10,260 bases of DNA from Syntrophomonas_A sp050258735 (GTDB lineage: Bacteria > Bacillota > Syntrophomonadia > Syntrophomonadales > Syntrophomonadaceae). This document shows positions 1-6,639 of the stretch, one piece after another. The notes beneath the pieces are model-generated. The model was not told the DNA's origin. It ran no database searches and saw only the letters and a program-made list of their open reading frames with translations. Position 1 is the stretch's first letter. Each line of letters begins with the position of its first letter. The stretch lies in assembly GCA_050258735.1 (NCBI GenBank), contig JBLMZJ010000089.1:1-10260 (forward strand), read 5' to 3'. The translations under genes were made by a program, and so were the position numbers.

Positions 1-206
1 TCAGCGAGGTGTCTGATGCCCTGGCGATAGTGGTCTCCGAAGAAACCGGTGTCATCTCCCTGGTGGGCGATGGCGATATCCGGCGCAATCTTAATAAGTC
101 GTCCCTGAGAGATATTCTAAACCGGGAGATGAATTCGGAAGAAATTGATCCCGCATCATGGTTCAGGAGGTGGACGGGTGATGGCCGGGACCTCAAGAAA
201 GAATAA
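1..206 (+). CDS. cdaA: Diadenylate cyclase CdaA (DisA_N/DAC domain), C-terminal fragment
   Basis: This is the 3' end of a gene that begins before the window; the reading frame enters at base 3 and stops at TAA 204-206. CdaA condenses two ATP into c-di-AMP at the cytoplasmic membrane. Visible residues begin SEVSDALAIVVSEETG, which matches the last conserved block of the DAC domain (the SEE motif region); a hydrophilic tail of about 40 residues follows. The N-terminal membrane helices and the DGA and RHR catalytic motifs lie outside the window. The identity is supported by the next gene, cdaR, which overlaps it by 26 bases, and by glmM and glmS further down, the standard Firmicutes arrangement. 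DisA is a less likely alternative because it has a long C-terminal DNA-binding region and is not next to cdaR. Confidence 0.92.
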   Translation, partial: SEVSDALAIVVSEETGVISLVGDGDIRRNLNKSSLRDILNREMNSEEIDPASWFRRWTGDGRDLKKE

Positions 207-1104
207 TATTGGTCTCAAGATAATATCGGTAGTTCTGGCCCTGTTACTCTGGGCTTATATAGCCAACGAGAACCAGGGTAGCGCCAGCCAGCACACGGCC
301 GGGGTCAGCCTGCGCTACACCAATCTCGGCGATGGCCTGGTCGTGAGCGGCCCTGAACGGGTAGCGGTAAAGCTCTGGGGATCATTCCGGGAAACTGGTG
401 CGGTAGTGGCCTACGTGGATCTGCGTGGTTTGGGGGAGGGCACCTACCAGCTGCCGGTGCAGGTAAAAACGGTAAAGGGAGCAATGTTTGCCAGTGTGCA
501 GCCGGACAAGGTCGAGGTAGTCCTAAAGCGAACCACCCGGCATGAATTCAAGATAGGCTACCGGGTGGTACAAAGCCCGCCTGAAGGATATCAGCTGCTG
601 GACGTGGTATTTATACCGGACCGCTGCCTGGTGACCGGGGATGATGCCTCAGTGAAGAGGGTAGACCAGGTAATAAGCTCGCTGCAATTGGGAAATACCA
701 GGGAAAGCACTACCAGCCGGGTAAAACTTGCGGCAGTCGACGCCAACGGTAGCATAATCGGAAAGGGGATCAGGATAACCCCGGCCCAGCTTGAAGTATA
801 TGTAGCAATAGCCCCCAGGCAGAGCACCAAGAAAGTTGATGTCAAACCTGTGCTGCAGGGTAAGCTGCCGGATGGTTATCAATTGCAGGATGTGTTGGTG
901 ACTCCGACAAATGTGACGCTGCGCGGAAGTGAGGAAGCATTAGTGGCAACGGATGAAATTACGGCAGAAGTCAGTCTGCAGGACCGCAAGCAATCATTCA
1001 GCCAGGAGATCGAGCTGAAGAAAATTAAGGACGCCCAGGCCTTTCCGTCAAAAGTGATCATTGAAGTTCTTATCAGCAGCAACAGCGAGGAAGTAACACA
1101 ATAA
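181..1104 (+). CDS. cdaR: CdaR, YbbR-domain membrane regulator of CdaA
   Basis: CdaR is the membrane-anchored partner that binds and modulates the CdaA cyclase; its repeats face outside the cell. The 307-residue product has a short basic N-terminus and one membrane segment at about residues 10-27 (GLKIISVVLALLLWAY). An extracytoplasmic region with YbbR-type beta repeats follows. One fairly short repeat lies near residues 45-118; two clearer ones begin with EFKIGYRVV and VDVKPVLQG and share the phrase GYQLxDV followed by a P-x-x-x-x-x-G block. The start is ATG 181, 10 bases after AGGAGG at 165-170. An in-frame TTG at 145 lacks such a site and would add a histidine/glycine-rich stretch. Translation is coupled on both sides: it overlaps cdaA by 26 bases, and its TAA shares one base with the next ATG. 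Confidence 0.93.
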   Translation: MAGTSRKNNIGLKIISVVLALLLWAYIANENQGSASQHTAGVSLRYTNLGDGLVVSGPERVAVKLWGSFRETGAVVAYVDLRGLGEGTYQLPVQVKTVKGAMFASVQPDKVEVVLKRTTRHEFKIGYRVVQSPPEGYQLLDVVFIPDRCLVTGDDASVKRVDQVISSLQLGNTRESTTSRVKLAAVDANGSIIGKGIRITPAQLEVYVAIAPRQSTKKVDVKPVLQGKLPDGYQLQDVLVTPTNVTLRGSEEALVATDEITAEVSLQDRKQSFSQEIELKKIKDAQAFPSKVIIEVLISSNSEEVTQ

Positions 1105-2759
1105 TGACTATTCGTCTGCGGGGCGTAAGAATGCCCCTGGATCATTCCACAGCCCAATTACGTAGGGCTGCGGCCAAAGAACTGAACATCAAGGAAACCG
1201 ACATAGTTTCCTGTCAACCATCAAGGAGAGCTGTAGATGCCAGGCGACGGACGGTACAGTTTACCTATACTCTTGATTTGCTATTAGCCGGTGACCTGGA
1301 ACAGGACAACCGGATACTTGCTTTGCCAGGGGTGGTCCGTCAAAAGGAACAGGTTTTCCAAGAGGTAGTTGCTGGTTCCCAAGACCTGCGGTATTCCCCG
1401 CTTATCGTGGGTTCCGGGCCGGCCGGGTTGTTCTGTGCCCTCTATCTGGCTCGCAGGGGTTATCGCCCTGTGGTGATAGAAAGGGGCCCCGACATGGACC
1501 GGCGTATACATGCGGTAGAAGGCTTCTGGCGGGGCGGTAAATTTGACGCCATGGCCAACGCTCAGTTTGGCGAAGGTGGAGCTGGGACATTCTCTGACGG
1601 CAAACTGACCACCCGCAGCAGTGACGAGAGAATCAACCTGGTCTTGCAGACCTTTGTCGATTACGGCGCTCATGAAGAGATCCTCTATGTAAAGAAACCA
1701 CATGTCGGAACCAATATCATCCGCCAGGTGGTCAAGAAGATCAGACAGGAGATCCTGGCTCTGGGAGGAGAAATCTATTTTGATGCCTGTCTTACGGATA
1801 TTATAGTTAACCAGGGGCGGTTGGAAAGCATAATAATAAATAATGAGATTGATATTCCGGTGTCGTTATTGGTCCTGGCAACCGGCAACAGCGCCCGGGA
1901 TATCTATCTTCTGCTGGACCGGCGGGAGGTCAGACTCAGTCCTAAATCATTCGCTCTGGGAGTCAGAGTGGAGCATCCTCAGGAGGTAATTGACCGGCAG
2001 CAATACGGCAGCTTTGCCGGACATCCTAGCCTGGGGGCAGCTGACTATCACCTTACTTATCAGGACCGGGCCAGCGGTCGGGCAATCTATACCTTTTGTA
2101 TGTGTCCCGGCGGATACGTGATAGCGGCTTCTTCGCAGACCGGAGGCGTAGTCACCAACGGTATGAGCTATGATACCCGGGACAGCGGCATAGCCAACAG
2201 CGCTCTGGTAGTGACCGTAGACCCGGCAGATTGGAACCACACTACCCTGGGCGGCATTGATCTGCAGGAAAAACTTGAACAAAAAGCCTTCGCTATGGGT
2301 GGTGGTGATTATAAGGCCCCTGCCCAGCTGCTCAAAGATTTTCTGCAGCAGCAAAGCACTGTTTCACTGGAGGATTCACTGGCGAGTTACCGGCCGGGAG
2401 TAGCCCCGGCTAACTTGTGGAACCTGTTTTCGCCTGATATCTGCGGTGTCATGCAGAGGGGAATAGAAGCCTGGGGCGCCCGTATGCCTGAGTTCTTAGA
2501 TCACCGGGCAGTCCTTACCGGTGTGGAGACACGGACCTCGGCTCCGGTTCGTATGGAACGTGACGAAAACATGTGCTCCAGCCTGGAGAATCTCTATCCC
2601 TGCGGAGAAGGGTCGGGTCATGCAGGAGGGATAGTCAGTTCTGCAGTAGACGGCATCAAGGTGGCAGAGAAGATAATTAATACATTCAGCCAGCCAGCCG
2701 GGCTTTTAAATATAGATCACCCCGGGGTCACCAGTGCCCGGGACCTGGAGTGTAAATAG
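1104..2759 (+). CDS. FAD-dependent oxidoreductase, COG2509 type (function unassigned)
   Basis: A 551-residue predicted flavoprotein of the 'NAD/FAD-utilizing dehydrogenase' family; its physiological substrate is not known to me. About 95 N-terminal residues form a small alpha/beta region typical of this family. The Rossmann motif GSGPAG is at 103-108, with E126 closing the fold (VVIERG) as the likely FAD-ribose ligand. A family signature, FGEGGAGTFSDGKL, lies at about 155-168. A C-terminal FAD-contact block around residues 510-535 reads CGEGSGHAGGIVSSAVDG. No transmembrane segment or CxxC iron-sulphur motif is evident. The start ATG overlaps the cdaR stop by one base and has GAGGAA at 1087-1092, so it is translationally coupled to the c-di-AMP genes. 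A role in cell-envelope or redox control is only inferred from position. Confidence 0.9.
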   Translation: MTIRLRGVRMPLDHSTAQLRRAAAKELNIKETDIVSCQPSRRAVDARRRTVQFTYTLDLLLAGDLEQDNRILALPGVVRQKEQVFQEVVAGSQDLRYSPLIVGSGPAGLFCALYLARRGYRPVVIERGPDMDRRIHAVEGFWRGGKFDAMANAQFGEGGAGTFSDGKLTTRSSDERINLVLQTFVDYGAHEEILYVKKPHVGTNIIRQVVKKIRQEILALGGEIYFDACLTDIIVNQGRLESIIINNEIDIPVSLLVLATGNSARDIYLLLDRREVRLSPKSFALGVRVEHPQEVIDRQQYGSFAGHPSLGAADYHLTYQDRASGRAIYTFCMCPGGYVIAASSQTGGVVTNGMSYDTRDSGIANSALVVTVDPADWNHTTLGGIDLQEKLEQKAFAMGGGDYKAPAQLLKDFLQQQSTVSLEDSLASYRPGVAPANLWNLFSPDICGVMQRGIEAWGARMPEFLDHRAVLTGVETRTSAPVRMERDENMCSSLENLYPCGEGSGHAGGIVSSAVDGIKVAEKIINTFSQPAGLLNIDHPGVTSARDLECK

Positions 2760-2763
2760 ACGA

Positions 2764-2809
2764 GGTAGGGGCCACTGTCATTGCGAGCGCAGCGCGGCAA
2801 TCTTCTACC
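2764..2809. repeat. Palindromic intergenic repeat, 'GTCATTGCGAGCG...GGCAATC' type
   Basis: Nested inverted repeats are seen directly: GGTAG 2764-2768 pairs with CTACC 2805-2809, and ATTGC 2780-2784 pairs with GCAAT 2797-2801 around a GC-rich core. The wording TCATTGCGAGCG ... GGCAATC resembles a palindromic intergenic element that I recall from many unrelated bacterial genomes; that match is from memory. There is no T-run after it, so it is not an intrinsic terminator. It lies 4 bases after the oxidoreductase stop codon. Confidence 0.7.
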
Positions 2810-2870
2810 CTGGCCTTAGTGGAAGGTGAATGAATAGACACAATAATCTATGAAGCATAGTTAAATAAAT

Positions 2871-2900
2871 ATCTGTGTAAATCCGTGTTAATCTGTGGCT
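2871..2900. repeat. Three tandem 10-base repeats before glmM
   Basis: ATCTGTGTAA, ATCCGTGTTA and ATCTGTGGCT follow each other with an exact 10-base period. The phrase resembles a dispersed intergenic element of the 'ATCCGTGTTAATCTGTGGCT' kind that I recall from several bacterial genomes. The repeat contains the GTG at 2895 that would otherwise give glmM a 20-residue N-terminal extension, so that extension is an artefact of the repeat. A small palindrome, CTATG/CATAG at 2848-2860, lies just upstream. Confidence 0.6.
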
Positions 2901-2939
2901 AAAAACAAATCAATCTCTTTTAGGTTAATAACTAGTCTT

Positions 2940-2946
2940 GGGGAGG
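2940..2946 (+). promoter_or_regulatory. Ribosome-binding site that fixes the glmM TTG start
   Basis: GGGGAGG ends 8 bases before TTG 2955. This spacing, and the family N-terminus MG-x-x-FGTDGVRG, select TTG 2955 over the upstream GTG 2895. TTG 2952 is a possible alternative adding one residue. Confidence 0.85.
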
Positions 2947-2954
2947 AATTTTTG

Positions 2955-4316
2955 TTGGGAACCTTGTTTGGAACTGATGGAGTACGTGGAATAGCCAATG
3001 TAGAACTTACCGCTCAGCTGGCCTATGATCTTGGCCGGGCCGGAGCTTATGTCCTGGCTCGCCATGACGGCGGGAAACGGCCCCGCATCCTGGTGGGGAA
3101 GGACACCCGCATTTCAGGGGATATGCTGGAAGCCGCCCTGGTTGCCGGCATATGTTCTATCGGGGCCGATGCCCTGACAGTTGGAGTCATACCTACCCCT
3201 GCTATAGCTTACCTTACCCACAAATATGAGGCCTCCTGCGGAATCGTGATTTCCGCATCACATAACCCGGTCGAAGATAATGGCATCAAGTTTTTTGGTT
3301 CGAGCGGTTACAAACTGCCTGACGACATTGAAGCCGAGATAGAGGAGCTGGTGTTGTCAGGCACCTCCGATATGCCTACGCCTTCAGGCGCTGATGTGGG
3401 AAGGGTTTATGGCATCGTCGAAGCCGAAAATAACTATATGAGTTTCCTTAGTGCCTGTTATGATCTGGAAAAGGACCTTGAAGGTCTGACCCTGGTAGTT
3501 GATTGCGCCAACGGAGCAGCTTATAGCGTCGGCCCAGAGATGTGGCGGCGGTTGGGGGCCAGGGTGATTCCTATCCATGATCAGCCCAATGGAGTAAACA
3601 TCAATGACCGCTGCGGTTCCACCCATATTGAAGTGCTTCGTCAGGAGGTATTAAATAACGGCGCCGACATGGGCATTGCCTATGACGGGGATGCTGATCG
3701 CTGTATTGCTGTTGACGAATTGGGGAACGAGCTGGATGGCGATTTCATCATGATGATCTGTACTTTGGATCTCAAGCAGCGCGGATTGCTGGAACCCCCT
3801 CAGGTGGTTGCCACGGTCATGAGCAACATCGGTCTGGACATAGCCCTGCGTTCCGAAGGGGTCAGTACCCTGAGCTGCAAGGTGGGGGATCGCTATGTGC
3901 TGGAGAAGATGCTGGAGACCGGTGCCATTATCGGCGGTGAACAATCCGGCCATATAATATTTAGAAAGTATGCTACTACCGGTGACGGTATACTGACTTC
4001 ATTGAAGCTGGCGGAAGCGGTAAAGAGGAGCGGTATCAAGCTCTCCCAGTTGGCAGCCCTTATGGAAAAACAGCCGCAGAAACTGGTGAATGTACGCCTG
4101 GATAACAAGGAGGCGGTGATGAATCATCATCTGGTGCAAGCGGCACTGCAGGAGGCTGAGACCCGACTGGGAGACCATGGTAAACTGGTGGTCCGTCCTT
4201 CCGGTACTGAGCCGCTGGTGCGGATCATGGCCCAGGGACCCGACCGGGTATTGCTGGAAGAGGTCATTGAAAATATCCGGGTCGCTGTGGACCAGGTCTC
4301 CGGTGGGGCTAGTTAG
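2955..4316 (+). CDS. glmM: Phosphoglucosamine mutase GlmM
   Basis: GlmM interconverts glucosamine-6-phosphate and glucosamine-1-phosphate in the cytoplasm, the step between GlmS and GlmU on the way to UDP-GlcNAc. The 453-residue product is of normal length for the family. The FGTDGVRG signature is at residues 5-12. The active-site loop SASHNP is at 100-105, with S102 as the phosphorylated serine. The metal-binding loop DGDADR is at 244-249, the sugar-binding GEQSGH at 328-333, and the phosphate-binding RPSGTEP at 414-420. All key residues are present. The TTG start at 2955 is chosen from the ribosome-binding site and family alignment. It follows the oxidoreductase after 195 bases with no intrinsic terminator between them, so read-through from the cdaA operon is likely. 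In other Firmicutes, CdaA/CdaR and GlmM are functionally linked and GlmM can restrain CdaA. Confidence 0.98.
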   Translation: MGTLFGTDGVRGIANVELTAQLAYDLGRAGAYVLARHDGGKRPRILVGKDTRISGDMLEAALVAGICSIGADALTVGVIPTPAIAYLTHKYEASCGIVISASHNPVEDNGIKFFGSSGYKLPDDIEAEIEELVLSGTSDMPTPSGADVGRVYGIVEAENNYMSFLSACYDLEKDLEGLTLVVDCANGAAYSVGPEMWRRLGARVIPIHDQPNGVNINDRCGSTHIEVLRQEVLNNGADMGIAYDGDADRCIAVDELGNELDGDFIMMICTLDLKQRGLLEPPQVVATVMSNIGLDIALRSEGVSTLSCKVGDRYVLEKMLETGAIIGGEQSGHIIFRKYATTGDGILTSLKLAEAVKRSGIKLSQLAALMEKQPQKLVNVRLDNKEAVMNHHLVQAALQEAETRLGDHGKLVVRPSGTEPLVRIMAQGPDRVLLEEVIENIRVAVDQVSGGAS

Positions 4317-4361
4317 TTGATATGCAAGTTTTTTTCCTGATACACGCCGCAGCTATTAAGC

Positions 4362-4367
4362 TATAAT
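4362..4367 (+). promoter_or_regulatory. Probable sigma-A promoter for the glmS leader (-10 TATAAT)
   Basis: A perfect TATAAT lies 45 bases after the glmM stop codon. The matching -35 is weak: GATACA at 4339-4344 gives a 17-base spacer, or CTGATA at 4337-4342 gives 19. Transcription would begin near 4374 and produce a leader of about 355 bases carrying the ribozyme. This is inferred from sequence only. Confidence 0.5.
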
Positions 4368-4383
4368 AGGTTGAAGAAGATTT

Positions 4384-4430
4384 AAAGGAGGTGGTGGGAA
4401 CCGACAGCAAAGAGTTTTAATAAGGAGGTG
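4384..4430 (+). repeat. Duplicated strong Shine-Dalgarno-like sequence in the glmS leader
   Basis: AAGGAGGTG occurs at 4385-4393 and again at 4422-4430, 37 bases apart, each followed by a purine-rich GGGAA. Neither copy serves a convincing gene. GTG 4394 is only 2 bases from the first copy and opens an 8-codon frame. ATG 4446 is 17 bases after the second and opens a 15-codon frame into the ribozyme. They may be leader-peptide sites, RNA-stabilising sites or remnants; the sequence does not decide. Confidence 0.5.
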
Positions 4431-4450
4431 GGAAACTAAACGTGCATGGT

Positions 4451-4606
4451 TTTTCACAAGCGCCTGACCCGGTCGGAGAATATGACCGGGTGACGAGGAG
4501 GGGGTTTATCGATACTTCGGCGGGTGCCCCCCGGTGACCACCATCGTAAATGCAGTTACAAAACCGGATAGTAATGTCCGGCACAAAATATTGCATTAGT
4601 GGGTAC
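4451..4606 (+). ncRNA. glmS ribozyme (glucosamine-6-phosphate-activated self-cleaving riboswitch)
   Basis: This cis-acting RNA cuts its own mRNA when glucosamine-6-phosphate is abundant and so lowers GlmS synthesis. The cleavage-site signature AAGCGCC places the cut between A4459 and G4460. P1 is ACCCGGTC 4467-4474 with GACCGGGT 4484-4491. The hallmark core follows: GACGAGGAGGGGG, TTTATCGA, TTCGGCGGG and TGCCCCCCGG (4493-4534). GGCG 4519-4522 can pair with the GCGCC next to the cut, and the G-run with the C-run 4527-4532. The 3' domain has P3-like AATGCA 4549-4554 with TGCATT 4592-4597 and P4 CCGGA 4564-4568 with TCCGG 4577-4581. The 3' boundary is approximate. Its place upstream of glmS is as expected. 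Confidence 0.96.
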
Positions 4607-4728
4607 GAATAATACGGTTATTTATTGATGCGGCCTATGCCGGCAAGTGCTTCGTGTTGTTTGCTGGCGATGGGCGGAGTCTGTTTACAGGGCAGACGTT
4701 TTAATTCGTTTAACCGGAGGTTTTATAT
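4607..4728 (+). other. Leader between ribozyme and glmS, with two small hairpins
   Basis: About 120 non-coding bases separate the ribozyme from glmS. GCCGGCAA 4639-4646 can pair with TTGCTGGC 4661-4668 (one G-U pair), and GTCTG 4679-4683 with CAGAC 4693-4697. Neither is followed by a T-run, so they are not terminators. The glmS ribosome-binding site GGAGG 4716-4720 lies 8 bases before ATG 4729 and outside both hairpins. Confidence 0.55.
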
Positions 4729-6564
4729 ATGTGTGGAATTATGGGATACATCGGCCAGGGCAATGCCATTCCGGTGATAGTCGACGGATTGGCCCGGCTG
4801 GAATATCGTGGTTATGACTCAGCCGGGATCGCAGTTTACCGCGCCGGCGGCGAATCTGGAGAAGCGCTCCTGGAGGTGACCAAGAAAAAAGGCCGGCTGG
4901 CAGATATGGTAGCTGCCCTGGGGGATGCCCCGGCCAGCCATCTGGGTATCGGACATACCCGCTGGGCGACGCACGGGGTGCCCAGTGACAAAAATGCTCA
5001 TCCGCATACCGATTGCAGCGGTAACATAGCGCTCATACACAACGGCATCATCGAGAATTATGCCCCTCTGCGCAAGCAGTTGATACTGGAAGGGCATGAT
5101 TTCGTCTCAGAAACTGACACCGAGGTCATGGTGCACCTGATCGAAAAATATTACGAAGATTCACTGGAAGAAGCCGTACGTAAGGCGCTGGGTGCTGTCT
5201 ACGGATCATTCGCCATCGTGGTCATCAGCGCCAAAGAACCTGATAAGATCATCGCCGCCAAGAAAGCCAGCCCGATGATCGTCGGCCTAGGAGACGGTGA
5301 AAACTACCTGGCGTCAGATATACCGGCCATCCTCGGTAAAACCAAAAAGGTCTACATCATCGAAGACGATGAGTTCGTGGTTTTAACAGCGGATTCCGTC
5401 AAGATCACGGATTTCGAGGGCAACCCCATTAATAAAGAAATCTACGAAGTGACCTGGGATTTGGAACTGGCGGAAAAGGGCGGTTTTGAACATTTTATGT
5501 TAAAAGAGATCCACGAACAGCCCGAGGCTATCCGCAAGACCATCGGCGGTCGCATCAAGGAAGGCCGGGTCGATTTCTCAGATCTTGATTTCGATGAAGT
5601 ATTTAAAAATATCGGCAAGATATTTATCGTTGCCTGCGGGACCGCTTATCACGCCGGTCTGGTAGGCCGACTGGCAATTGAAAAGCTGGCCGGTATACCG
5701 GTGGAAACCGATATAGCATCCGAGTTCCGCTATCGTACAGTGCTTTGGAAGCCCGATGACCTGATGATCGTCATCAGCCAGTCAGGAGAGACAGCAGATA
5801 CCCTGGCCGCCTTGCGTGAAGCCAAGAGCCACGGCATCAAGGTGCTGGCAGTGACCAATGTAGTGGGCAGCGCCGTTGCCCGCGAGGCCGATCGGGTCAT
5901 CTATACCCACGCCGGACCTGAGATAGCGGTGGCCTCCACCAAGGCCTATTCCACGCAGTTGGTGGTCATGTACCTGTTGGCCCTGCATCTGGCTGATCTC
6001 CGAAAGAATTATGATGAAAATGAGATCAAGAGCCTGGCCAGTGAAATGCTTTATATCGATACATTGGTGGAACAGGTACTTAAGGCCAATGGGGCCATCC
6101 AAGCCCTGGCTGAAAAATATCAGAACGTACAGGATACCTTTTTCCTGGGCCGGGGGCTGGATTATGCTGTTGCCATGGAAGGTGCCCTTAAGCTCAAGGA
6201 GATCTCATACGTGCATGCTGAAGCTTATGCCGCCGGTGAGCTGAAACATGGTCCCCTGGCCCTGATCCATGACGAGGTGCCGGTGTTGGCCTTGATAACC
6301 CAGGATACGCTGGTGGATAAAAGCATGTCCAATATCAAAGAGGTAAAGGCCCGGGGTGCGGTAGTGATAGCCATCTGCAAAGAGGATCTGCAGGAAGCCT
6401 GCCAGGAATGTGATGAGCAGATATTACTGCCCACCATAAATCCGCTGCTGACTCCGCTTGTTTCGGTGGTGCCGCTGCAGGTATTTTCATATTATATGGC
6501 GGTCTACCGGGGAGCTGATGTTGACAAACCACGCAATCTGGCCAAGAGCGTGACGGTGGAATAA
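4729..6564 (+). CDS. glmS: Glutamine--fructose-6-phosphate aminotransferase (isomerizing) GlmS
   Basis: GlmS makes glucosamine-6-phosphate from fructose-6-phosphate and glutamine, the committed step to UDP-GlcNAc, in the cytoplasm. The 611-residue product matches the usual length of about 600-610. The N-terminal glutaminase domain (about 1-235) begins MCGIMGYIG, with C2 as the nucleophile after methionine removal, and contains RLEYRGYDSAGI (23-34), HTRWATHG (76-83) and HNGIIENY (104-111). The first SIS domain (about 290-425) has ACGTAYHAG (302-310) and SQSGETADT (350-358). The second (about 460-595) has EGALKLKEI near 484-492 and AAGELKHGPLAL (501-512). The C-terminal loop NLAKSVTVE (603-611) carries the catalytic lysine K606. 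The gene has its own leader and ribozyme and ends in a strong terminator. Confidence 0.99.
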   Translation: MCGIMGYIGQGNAIPVIVDGLARLEYRGYDSAGIAVYRAGGESGEALLEVTKKKGRLADMVAALGDAPASHLGIGHTRWATHGVPSDKNAHPHTDCSGNIALIHNGIIENYAPLRKQLILEGHDFVSETDTEVMVHLIEKYYEDSLEEAVRKALGAVYGSFAIVVISAKEPDKIIAAKKASPMIVGLGDGENYLASDIPAILGKTKKVYIIEDDEFVVLTADSVKITDFEGNPINKEIYEVTWDLELAEKGGFEHFMLKEIHEQPEAIRKTIGGRIKEGRVDFSDLDFDEVFKNIGKIFIVACGTAYHAGLVGRLAIEKLAGIPVETDIASEFRYRTVLWKPDDLMIVISQSGETADTLAALREAKSHGIKVLAVTNVVGSAVAREADRVIYTHAGPEIAVASTKAYSTQLVVMYLLALHLADLRKNYDENEIKSLASEMLYIDTLVEQVLKANGAIQALAEKYQNVQDTFFLGRGLDYAVAMEGALKLKEISYVHAEAYAAGELKHGPLALIHDEVPVLALITQDTLVDKSMSNIKEVKARGAVVIAICKEDLQEACQECDEQILLPTINPLLTPLVSVVPLQVFSYYMAVYRGADVDKPRNLAKSVTVE

Positions 6565-6603
6565 AACTAAAAGTCATTTTCTTCTTCATCATCATCAATT
6601 ATA

Positions 6604-6634
6604 AAAACCCGGAGTTTTACTCCGGGTTTTAGTT
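6604..6634 (+). terminator. Intrinsic terminator after glmS
   Basis: An 11-base-pair perfect stem, AAAACCCGGAG (6604-6614) with CTCCGGGTTTT (6620-6630), has a TTTTA loop and a T-rich tail. The A-tract before the stem makes it look usable from both directions. It lies 40 bases after the glmS stop codon. Its core is repeated exactly at 6876-6898. Confidence 0.92.
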
Positions 6635-6639
6635 TGTCA

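Noticed and set aside
145..180. TTG 145 as the cdaR start
   Set aside because: ATG 181 has AGGAGG at 10 bases and leads directly into the expected short basic N-terminus and membrane helix.
1284..1703. Long antisense frames over the oxidoreductase, GlmM, GlmS, dehydrogenase and GGDEF genes
   Set aside because: They lie opposite strongly conserved + strand proteins, have no recognisable domains and no consistent ribosome-binding sites.
2764..2809. Intrinsic terminator between the oxidoreductase and glmM
   Set aside because: The palindrome has no run of T after its right arm.
2871..2900. CRISPR-like short tandem repeat
   Set aside because: Units are 10 bases with no spacers; it is a small tandem repeat, not an array.
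2895..2954. Upstream GTG start giving GlmM a 20-residue N-terminal extension
   Set aside because: The GTG lies inside the tandem repeat, has no ribosome-binding site, and the extension does not match the family; TTG 2955 has GGAGG at 8 bases.
4394..4420. Eight-codon leader peptide starting at GTG 4394
   Set aside because: Only 2 bases separate it from the Shine-Dalgarno-like site, and the peptide shows no regulatory pattern such as repeated codons.
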